DNA from: Flammeovirgaceae bacterium
GTDB taxonomy: Bacteria; Bacteroidota; Bacteroidia; Cytophagales; MED-G16
Assembly (NCBI GenBank): GCA_002697405.1
Contig: NZVP01000045.1
Coordinates: 1-6,884 of the forward strand
Direction: 5' to 3'
DNA: 6,884 nt
In this document: positions 1 through 6,132 of the stretch, in pieces
Numbering within the stretch: the stretch's first letter is position 1
Layout of the letters: every line of letters starts with the position of its first letter
Notes under the pieces: generated by a model
Database searches by the model: none
Seen by the model: only the letters and a program-made list of their open reading frames with translations
Told to the model about the DNA's origin: nothing
Made by a program: the position numbers and the translations under genes

Positions 1-1548
1 TCGGTAGATATTAAAAACAAATTGTTATTATCACTAGGAGTGCCAGATATTCAGATTGCAGACGCATATATAATTCCTAATAATGAAGAGTTATACATCA
101 ATGAAAATTTTGAAATTCAACCGTTATCAAACTCAATTCTTATATTAGATACCATAAGTGAGTTTCATAGATTTATAGATCTAGAAGTTTCTGTATTATC
201 AAAAAATAAATTTGAAGGACAGGGTGTTTATGAATATGTAAATTTTGATTTAGATACTTTTAACATCCCATTTTCTCAATTTGAAATTACTTCAAATAAT
301 AATGGGGAACTCACATCATTTTCTACAGGAGAGGTTAGCGAGTTAAATCCAATTTTAATGGAACCCGGATTTAATTTTTATGGAAGTATAGAGCTTCTTG
401 GGAATAGTGAACAGTTGCTATTTAACGGAAACATTATTCCATCAGAGGTAAAGGGTTTTAGTCAATCAAATGCAATTCCTTTTAATGAATATTTTGTTCC
501 GGGCGATGAGTTAGTTTTAGCTATTTCGGACGGAGATGGTTTTTATAATGCTGCTATATCAAAAGAAGAAGAGAGTTTGTTTTTTGATTTTTTTAATAAT
601 CCAGTAAAAAAGGAAAGTTTAATTTTCTTCAACCCAGAGGGGCTATTATCTTATGACCCTTTTACCAAAGAATATTTAATAGAAACAAAAGAAAAAAGAG
701 ATCAAGATGTGTACAACGGTAATTCCTTGCTTTATAACCCAGTTCAGAATACAGTTGCTTTTGAAGGTGGAGTTAATTTAATGAATAATGATAATAATTT
801 TAAAATATTTTCTTCGATGTCAGGAAAAGCAACAATAGACTCAATGAATATAGAATCAGACGCTTTTATGATTATAGATATTAACTTAAAAAAATCAATT
901 GTAGATGAATTGGGATTTGCTTTTAATGATATTATTGAAACCTATGGAGCTCCAATTGCCCACGATAACGAGCAAGATATTTTAGTTAGGCTTTCTGATT
1001 TAATTGGAAATGATAAAATAATAGCTTATGAAAACATGATCCTCTCAGAATATAAATCTTTAATAGAAGCGGATGCTATTATTAACAGCACTTTTGTTTT
1101 TCCTAACACAAAATTTACTTGGTCTCCTAGTGAAAGCTCATGGTATAACACATCCTCCGTTAATTTGTCTAATATTGGAAATAGAGACGTTAACGCCTCA
1201 ATAGATGGTTTTGTAGAAATAAAAAATATCGATGAGTATAATTCTTTAGTAACTCTTTTTTTACAACCAGCTCCTGAGCTTTGGGTTTTCTTAAGTTATG
1301 ATGGAAAAAAATTAACAACGCTTTCATCTAATGAGCGGTATAATTCTGAGATGTCAGAAATTACAAGCACTAGAGATAAGTTTGTTTCAATTAGAATTGC
1401 AGATGAAACTAATGTTTTAGATTATATAAATGATTTTAGGTTAAAATATTTTGGCATAAAAGAGCCTTATGATCTAATGTCGCCTTCTGACACATTTTTG
1501 GAAGACGAGATATTTAAAACAGTTTCAGATGATGACGATGGATTTTAA
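1..1548 (+). CDS. C-terminal part of a large uncharacterised Bacteroidota protein (5' end outside window)
   Basis: The frame is open from the first base (SVDIKNK before the first TTG), so this is a 5'-truncated gene with 515 visible codons ending in TAA at 1546-1548. No catalytic motif is recognisable. The visible part has no cysteine, no clear transmembrane helix, and is rich in Asn, Asp, Glu, Ser and aromatic residues, which suits an exported beta-rich protein; the signal peptide would lie off the left edge. Similar beta-repeat-like units occur (LLFNGNIIP near nt 420-450, LLSYDPFTKEYLIE near 646-687, LLYNPVQNTVAFEGGV near 727-774) and loosely recall the spacing of OstA/LptA-type repeats. 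The part at nt 1110-1330 (FTWSPSESSW, then PELWVFLSYDGK and LSSNERYN) resembles the C-terminus of long hypothetical proteins I recall from many Bacteroidota genomes; this is memory, not a search. The protein ends in an acidic tail (SDDDDGF). Function unknown. It may share transcription with the peptidase 61 bp downstream. Confidence 0.85.
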   Translation, partial: SVDIKNKLLLSLGVPDIQIADAYIIPNNEELYINENFEIQPLSNSILILDTISEFHRFIDLEVSVLSKNKFEGQGVYEYVNFDLDTFNIPFSQFEITSNNNGELTSFSTGEVSELNPILMEPGFNFYGSIELLGNSEQLLFNGNIIPSEVKGFSQSNAIPFNEYFVPGDELVLAISDGDGFYNAAISKEEESLFFDFFNNPVKKESLIFFNPEGLLSYDPFTKEYLIETKEKRDQDVYNGNSLLYNPVQNTVAFEGGVNLMNNDNNFKIFSSMSGKATIDSMNIESDAFMIIDINLKKSIVDELGFAFNDIIETYGAPIAHDNEQDILVRLSDLIGNDKIIAYENMILSEYKSLIEADAIINSTFVFPNTKFTWSPSESSWYNTSSVNLSNIGNRDVNASIDGFVEIKNIDEYNSLVTLFLQPAPELWVFLSYDGKKLTTLSSNERYNSEMSEITSTRDKFVSIRIADETNVLDYINDFRLKYFGIKEPYDLMSPSDTFLEDEIFKTVSDDDDGF

Positions 1549-1564
1549 TTTAACATTTTTTTAG

Positions 1565-1596
1565 TTTGAATTTTCATCTTACTCATAATATGTTTT
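1565..1596 (+). promoter_or_regulatory. Candidate Bacteroidota-type promoter upstream of the M20 peptidase
   Basis: TTTG at 1565-1568 is followed after 20 bases by TATGTTTT at 1589-1596, which matches the Bacteroidota -7 element TAnnTTTG at 7 of 8 positions. The spacing fits the known -33/-7 arrangement. Transcription would begin only a few bases before the ATG at 1610, leaving a very short leader. In such AT-rich DNA a match of this quality can arise by chance. No terminator hairpin is visible in the same 61-bp gap, so read-through from the upstream gene is equally possible. Confidence 0.3.
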
Positions 1597-1609
1597 TAAA
1601 TTTACAGTA

Positions 1610-2974
1610 ATGATTAAAGAGTATATAAATAATAACAAAGAAAGGTTTTTAGATGAGCTATTTGAGCTATTGAAAATTGAATCAGTTAGTGCTGATTCTA
1701 AATTTAAAGAGGAAGTCGATAAAGCAGCAAATTGGCTAGTTGAAGAGTTTAAAAAATTGAAACTTGATAATGTCGAAAAAATTAAAACAAAAGGACACCC
1801 AATAGTATTTGCTGAAAAAATTTTAGATAAGTCTTACCCTACAATTTTAGTTTATGGTCATTATGACGTTCAACCGGCTGATCCATATGAACTTTGGGAT
1901 TCACCACCCTTTGAACCAACAATAAAAAACAATAAAATATATGCAAGAGGAGCTTGTGACGATAAAGGTCAAATGTATATGCACCTTAAGGCTTATGAAA
2001 CATTAAATAAAGTTGGTGATATTAAATTTAATATAAAGTTTATGATTGAGGGTGAAGAAGAATGTGGGTCTGACAGTCTTGAAGAGTTTGTGGTTCAAAA
2101 TAAAGAAAAACTATCAGCAGACGTAATTATTATTTCCGACACAAGTATAATCGATAATGAAAATCCATCTATCACCATTGGTTTAAGAGGGCTTTCTTAT
2201 ATGGAGGTAGAGTTAACTGGTCCTAACAGAGACCTTCACTCAGGAACGTACGGTGGTGCTGTAAATAATCCCATTAATGAACTTTGTAAAATTATTTCTT
2301 CATTGAAAGACGATAAAGGAAAAATTTTAATTCCTAGATTCTATGATGATGTAAAAAACTTTGATGATAATACTAGAGATGATATTAATAAAGCACCTTT
2401 CAATTTATCAGAATTTAAATCTCATATTGACATTAACGAGATTTATGGAGAACAAGGCTATACAACTGTAGAAAGAATTGGGACCAGACCTACATTAGAT
2501 GTTAATGGAATTTGGGGCGGTTATATAAACGAAGGAGCCAAAACAGTATTACCATCTAAAGCCTATGCGAAAATTTCTATGAGACTCGTATCTAACCAGT
2601 CTAGCAAAAAAATATCAAAACTTTTTTCTGATCACTTAAAAAAAATATGCCCAGAATCATGCAAGATAAAAGTGACAGAACATCATGGTGGTGAACCATG
2701 TGTTGTTAACACCAATACCCTTGGCTATAAAGCTGCTTTTAAAGCATTTAAAGATATATGGAAAAAAGAACCAGTTCCTACATTTGATGGTGGCAGTATA
2801 CCTATTGTTGCTTTATTTAAAAAAGAATTAGGTCTTGACTCAATATTAATGGGTTTTGGTTTGGACGAGGATGCTATCCATTCTCCTAACGAATCTTATG
2901 GATTATTTAATTTTTATAAAGGAATAGAAACTATAACTGCTTTTTATAATAATTTTGCTTCAAATGAAAAGTAA
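1610..2974 (+). CDS. M20-family metallopeptidase, dipeptidase of the CNDP2-like type
   Basis: This is a 454-residue cytosolic zinc or manganese dipeptidase, of normal family length and without a signal peptide, expected to hydrolyse dipeptides released by protein or peptidoglycan turnover. Mapped by hand onto mammalian CNDP2, all active-site residues are present: metal ligand H84 and catalytic D86 in GHYDVQP, bridging D117 in RGACDDKGQ, general base E150 and ligand E151 in EGEEECGS, ligand D177 in ISDTS, and ligand H424 in DAIHSPNES. H210 in LHSGTYGG, in the inserted dimerisation domain (about residues 190-320), corresponds to the His that reaches across the dimer in CNDP2. The GLRG and GGSIP motifs are also present. 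The ATG at 1610 is the first start in frame and begins a typical N-terminal helix; no Shine-Dalgarno precedes it. The 3' end overlaps dsbD by 11 bp. Substrate preference cannot be read from the sequence; other M20 activities such as carboxypeptidase are less likely. Confidence 0.93.
   Translation: MIKEYINNNKERFLDELFELLKIESVSADSKFKEEVDKAANWLVEEFKKLKLDNVEKIKTKGHPIVFAEKILDKSYPTILVYGHYDVQPADPYELWDSPPFEPTIKNNKIYARGACDDKGQMYMHLKAYETLNKVGDIKFNIKFMIEGEEECGSDSLEEFVVQNKEKLSADVIIISDTSIIDNENPSITIGLRGLSYMEVELTGPNRDLHSGTYGGAVNNPINELCKIISSLKDDKGKILIPRFYDDVKNFDDNTRDDINKAPFNLSEFKSHIDINEIYGEQGYTTVERIGTRPTLDVNGIWGGYINEGAKTVLPSKAYAKISMRLVSNQSSKKISKLFSDHLKKICPESCKIKVTEHHGGEPCVVNTNTLGYKAAFKAFKDIWKKEPVPTFDGGSIPIVALFKKELGLDSILMGFGLDEDAIHSPNESYGLFNFYKGIETITAFYNNFASNEK
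2964..2974 (+). other. 11-bp overlap between the M20 peptidase stop and the dsbD start
   Basis: The dsbD ATG (2964-2966) lies inside the last codons of the peptidase gene, whose TAA is at 2972-2974. There is no Shine-Dalgarno upstream of this ATG, so re-initiation by ribosomes finishing the peptidase is a plausible way of starting dsbD. The overlap supports cotranscription. Confidence 0.75.
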
Positions 2975-4922
2975 GATATTTCCTATATTTATCTTAATAT
3001 TATTCGTTTCTCAAAGTTTGTACTCACAAATATTAGAGCCAATTTCTTGGGAATTTAAGATTGATAGTTCTGATTTTAATTCTTCTGGTAGTATTGAGCT
3101 TAATTTTATTCCCACAACTGAATTAGGATGGTATATTTATTCATCCGATAATGACCCAGAGAGCGGTCCAAGAACCGAGTTTGAATTTTATCCAAATAAA
3201 ACCTACACAAGGGAAGGACTTGTGACCCCTTTAAATGTAAAAACTAAATTTGACGAAGTTTGGGACTCTGAAGTTAGGTACCTTGATAATCAGGGCTCTT
3301 TTGTTCAAAAAATAGAGCCTTTGGATAATAATATTTCAATAAGTGGCTTTATATCATATCAAGTTTGTTCTGAAATAGAAAAAATGTGCATACCTCTAGA
3401 AAAAGATTTTACTTTCTACGATTCTTACCCAAATGAAAGTATTTCTTATAATCAAGAACTCATGAATTTTGAAGATGAAAAATCTTTATTATCGTTTATG
3501 CTTTTCGCTTTCTTTGCTGGGTTTTTGGCAATACTAACCCCATGTGTATTTCCTATGATTCCATTAACTGTATCTTATTTTGCAAATAAAAAAAATTCAA
3601 ATAGATCTTATTTTGAAGCCGTAGTATTCGGACTTTCAATTATTTTTATTTTTACATTTCTTGGGATATTTCTTTCGTTATTTATGGGTCCACAGTCAGC
3701 AAATGAAATTGCAACTTCTTGGATCCCAAATTTAATATTTTTCGTTTTATTTCTTTTATTTGGGGTCTCCTTAATTGGCTTTTTTGAATTAACAGTTCCA
3801 TCAAATATCATAACCTCCATAGATCAAAAGTCTCAACAAGGCGGTATTTTGGGGATATTCTTCATGGCTTTTACTTTAGTTCTAGTTTCTTTTTCATGCA
3901 CAGGCCCTTTAGTTGGAAGTATTTTAGTTCAGTCTGCTAGTGGATTACAAATAAAACCCATACTAGGTATGTTATCTTTTTCTTTTGCTTTTTCATTACC
4001 ATTTACTTTATTAGCAATTTTTCCTCAAAAACTTCAAAGCTTACCTAAATCAGGAAATTGGATGATTACCTTAAGAGTAATATTAGGATTTATAGCTATA
4101 GCATTTTCTCTTAAATTTTTAAGTGTAGTTGATAAAGCCTATCATTTTAATTTGCTAAACAGGGATATATTTTTATTAATATGGTTTACGTTATTTTTGA
4201 TTTTGTCTTTATATTTATTTGGATTAATAAGACTTCCAGATGGTTATTTAAAAGGAAAAAATTTAAAAATTAGATTTCTTGGACTCTTATTTTCTGGTCT
4301 ATCTATTTATTTAGTCTCTGGCTTATTTGGTAACAGATTGCCATATTTGGCAGCTTATCTTCCTCCTTTACAAGAAACATATTATGATTTAAATTCATTA
4401 TCAAGACAAAGTTTTTATGAAGACAATAATGTCTATGATAAAGAACTTTCTAATGTTAAGTATTCAGAAATTTTAAAACTACCTTATAACCTAAAAGGGT
4501 TTTTTGACTATCAAGAAGCTTTAAACTATTCAAAGAAGAATAACAAACCAATGCTACTAGACTTTACTGGACACGGGTGTGTTAATTGTAGGGATATTGA
4601 ATCTCGGGTCTGGCCCGATGATAGGGTAAGGGATTTTTTAAATAATAAGTATGTCTTGGTATCTCTATATGTTGATGATAAAACTAAATTATCAGAGAAA
4701 AATTGGTATGTATCTAAATATGATTCTAAAATTAAAAAAACATTAGGTAAACAAAATGCTGATTTCCAAATTACCAGGTTCAATAATAATGCCCAACCCT
4801 TTTATGTAGTTATTGATCCATTTTCAGAAAAAATAGTTTATAAACCTTGGGGTTATGAGCTTGATATAGACAGTTATATTAACCACTTAAGTAATGGTAT
4901 TAAAGAATTTTATGGGGAATAG
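2964..4922 (+). CDS. dsbD: Thiol:disulfide interchange protein DsbD (cytochrome c biogenesis type)
   Basis: This 652-residue inner-membrane protein carries electrons from cytoplasmic thioredoxin to periplasmic thiol proteins (disulfide isomerases, cytochrome c maturation). Three DsbD domains appear in order. A signal peptide (residues 1-22, ending SLYSQ) precedes the periplasmic alpha domain (about 23-155) with Cys135 and Cys142. The beta domain (about 175-456) has around eight membrane helices, with redox Cys194 in LTPCVFP and Cys312 in SFSCTGP. The thioredoxin-like gamma domain (about 515-652) has the CVNC motif at Cys539/Cys542 and a likely cis-proline at P612. So all three cysteine pairs are present. 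It is longer than E. coli DsbD (about 565 residues), mainly because of a linker at about 457-515. The alpha-domain pair is separated by six residues, against five in E. coli. I chose the ATG at 2964 because it starts directly at the basic MKSK n-region; an in-frame TTG at 2955 adds only three residues. It overlaps both neighbours by 11 bp. Confidence 0.95.
   Translation: MKSKIFPIFILILFVSQSLYSQILEPISWEFKIDSSDFNSSGSIELNFIPTTELGWYIYSSDNDPESGPRTEFEFYPNKTYTREGLVTPLNVKTKFDEVWDSEVRYLDNQGSFVQKIEPLDNNISISGFISYQVCSEIEKMCIPLEKDFTFYDSYPNESISYNQELMNFEDEKSLLSFMLFAFFAGFLAILTPCVFPMIPLTVSYFANKKNSNRSYFEAVVFGLSIIFIFTFLGIFLSLFMGPQSANEIATSWIPNLIFFVLFLLFGVSLIGFFELTVPSNIITSIDQKSQQGGILGIFFMAFTLVLVSFSCTGPLVGSILVQSASGLQIKPILGMLSFSFAFSLPFTLLAIFPQKLQSLPKSGNWMITLRVILGFIAIAFSLKFLSVVDKAYHFNLLNRDIFLLIWFTLFLILSLYLFGLIRLPDGYLKGKNLKIRFLGLLFSGLSIYLVSGLFGNRLPYLAAYLPPLQETYYDLNSLSRQSFYEDNNVYDKELSNVKYSEILKLPYNLKGFFDYQEALNYSKKNNKPMLLDFTGHGCVNCRDIESRVWPDDRVRDFLNNKYVLVSLYVDDKTKLSEKNWYVSKYDSKIKKTLGKQNADFQITRFNNNAQPFYVVIDPFSEKIVYKPWGYELDIDSYINHLSNGIKEFYGE
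4912..4922 (+). other. 11-bp overlap between the dsbD stop and the M23 peptidase start
   Basis: The preferred ATG of the M23 gene (4912-4914) precedes the dsbD TAG (4920-4922) and gives the same 11-bp overlap as the junction upstream. If the in-frame ATG at 4894 is used instead, the overlap becomes 29 bp. Either way the genes are cotranscribed and probably translationally coupled. Confidence 0.65.
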
Positions 4923-6132
4923 ATATCTTCTTGTTTTCTTCATTTTATTATTTTCTTGTAACAAGAAACAACCTTTGATTTTTGAAGAACCGGAAGAAAT
5001 TAAAGCAAAGGAAAAAATTACTATTAAACCTTCGGAATTCTTATATGGCATAAATCTAGACTCTTTTGATTATTCCACTCATAAAATTAAATGGGGCCAA
5101 AGCTTTTCTGATATATTAAGTAAAAATGGGGTTTCAAATCAAAAAATATATGACGCCTCTTTATCAGCTAGAGGTATTTTTAATTTAAATAAAATAAAAA
5201 AAGGAAACTCTTATACTTTGTTTTTTGAAAAGCACTCAAAAAAACTTTCGCATTTTATTTATCAATCTAGCAAGTATGATTATGTAATATGTAGAGTTCA
5301 TCCTGAGGTTACATTTAGTAAAGTCGACAAACAGATTTCTTATATTGAAAAAGAAATTACAGGAAATATTCAATCAAGTTTATACTTGAGTTTTTCTGAA
5401 AATAATTATCCGATAGATCTTGTTAATCTTATGGTAGATGTTTTTGCATGGCAAATTGATTTTTTTAGAATTAATCCAGGTGATAGTTATAGTATAGTTT
5501 ATACGGAAGAGATTATTGAGGGAGAATTTGTTGGTGTTAACCGAATTAAAGCAGCTAGGATTACCCATAATGATAAACCTTATTTTGCTTTTGCTTATGA
5601 CCAAGGACTAGGGTATGATTTTTTTGATGACGAAGGCAAAAGCCTTCGAAAAACATTTTTAAGAGCTCCATTAAAATTTTATAGAATATCCTCTAAATAT
5701 AAAAAAAGAAGATTTCATCCAGTTCTTAAGAGGTATAGAGATCATTTAGGAACAGACTATGCCGCTCCTAGAGGCACTCCAATAGTTACTGTTGCTGACG
5801 GAAAAGTTGTTGAGGCTCGCTATGGTAGAAACAATGGTTATTTTGTTAAAGTTAGGCATAACAATATTTTTACCACTCAGTATCTTCACATGTCAAAGTT
5901 TGCTAAAGGAATTAGACCGGGAAAGGCAGTGAAACAAGGTGATGTGATTGGTTATGTAGGCTCAACAGGATTAGCAACAGGACCTCATGTTTGTTTTAGG
6001 TTTTGGAGAAATGGCAAACAAGTAGATCCGTATAAACAAAATGATTTGCCGGAGGGAGAACCCGTTTTGAATAATCATTGGAATGCTTTTAATTATATTA
6101 AAGAAAAATATTATAAAAAGATCGAGGGTTAA
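4912..6132 (+). CDS. M23-family peptidoglycan endopeptidase lipoprotein, Csd3/MepM-like
   Basis: This 406-residue envelope protein is expected to cut peptide cross-links in peptidoglycan. Residues 1-16 form a lipoprotein signal (hydrophobic YLLVFFILLFSC, lipidated Cys16). The following NKKQP lacks the acidic residues of the Bacteroidota surface-export signal, so a periplasm-facing location is likely. An OapA/LysM-like domain at about 55-110 and a Csd3-type second domain at about 140-255 (DVFAWQIDFFRINPGDSYS, then LRAPLKFYRISSKY) precede the catalytic LytM domain at about 265-375. Visible active-site residues are H278 and D282 (HLGTD), H326 (YLHMS) and H359 (GPHVC). The last zinc-ligand His of the usual HxH is Cys361. 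I recall GPHVCxRFW as common in Bacteroidota members, so this may be a subfamily trait rather than inactivation. The ATG at 4912 gives a compact signal peptide; ATG 4894 would add six residues. The TAA overlaps the stop of the convergent decarboxylase gene. Confidence 0.9.
   Translation: MGNRYLLVFFILLFSCNKKQPLIFEEPEEIKAKEKITIKPSEFLYGINLDSFDYSTHKIKWGQSFSDILSKNGVSNQKIYDASLSARGIFNLNKIKKGNSYTLFFEKHSKKLSHFIYQSSKYDYVICRVHPEVTFSKVDKQISYIEKEITGNIQSSLYLSFSENNYPIDLVNLMVDVFAWQIDFFRINPGDSYSIVYTEEIIEGEFVGVNRIKAARITHNDKPYFAFAYDQGLGYDFFDDEGKSLRKTFLRAPLKFYRISSKYKKRRFHPVLKRYRDHLGTDYAAPRGTPIVTVADGKVVEARYGRNNGYFVKVRHNNIFTTQYLHMSKFAKGIRPGKAVKQGDVIGYVGSTGLATGPHVCFRFWRNGKQVDPYKQNDLPEGEPVLNNHWNAFNYIKEKYYKKIEG
5631..5648 (+). 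repeat. Perfect 7-bp inverted repeat with AAAA loop inside the M23 gene
   Basis: CGAAGGC at 5631-5637 and GCCTTCG at 5642-5648 pair perfectly around a four-base loop, a GC-rich hairpin unusual for this AT-rich window. It lies in the codons for DEGKSLR, just before the catalytic domain. The bases after it on the + strand are AAAAACATTTTT rather than an immediate T run, so it is a poor intrinsic terminator. It could be an mRNA structure or simple codon coincidence. Confidence 0.5.
6129..6132. other. Overlapping stop codons of convergent genes (TTAA)
   Basis: The self-complementary bases TTAA hold the TAA of the M23 gene on the + strand (6130-6132) and the TAA of the decarboxylase on the - strand (6131-6129). 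There is no intergenic space, and no terminator hairpin is visible on either side, so both transcripts must end inside the opposite gene or by a factor-dependent route. Confidence 0.85.

Noticed and set aside
22..24. TTG as start of the first gene
   Set aside because: The frame is open to the window edge and the protein lacks a signal peptide or N-terminal domain here, so this is an internal codon of a truncated gene.
1549..1609. Terminator or riboswitch in the only intergenic gap
   Set aside because: No GC-containing stem is visible in these 61 AT-rich bases and the gap is too short for a known riboswitch.
1655..1672. Near-perfect 9-bp tandem repeat (GAGCTATTT GAGCTATTG) at the start of the M20 gene
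   Set aside because: It encodes ELFELL, the usual N-terminal helix pattern of M20 peptidases, so protein sequence explains it.
3608..3820. 70-codon open frame on the - strand inside dsbD
   Set aside because: It lies wholly opposite the DsbD membrane domain, has no family motif, and arises from the hydrophobic, T-rich codons of the real gene.
4601..4622. Inverted repeat TCGGG-TCTGG-CCCGA with a bulged ATC/GAT extension in dsbD
   Set aside because: Only a 5-bp core, inside conserved thioredoxin-domain codons and without a T tract; likely coincidence.
4526..4783. 85-codon open frame on the - strand inside dsbD
   Set aside because: It is opposite the thioredoxin-like domain with its CVNC motif; no recognisable protein features of its own.
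4894..4896. ATG 18 bp upstream as the M23 start
   Set aside because: Possible, but it adds MVLKNF before an already complete lipoprotein signal and lengthens the overlap to 29 bp; kept only as an alternative.
5380..5604. 74-codon open frame on the - strand inside the M23 gene
   Set aside because: It is opposite the conserved Csd3-type domain and its translation is low-complexity Ile/Asn/Lys-rich sequence typical of antisense frames in AT-rich DNA.
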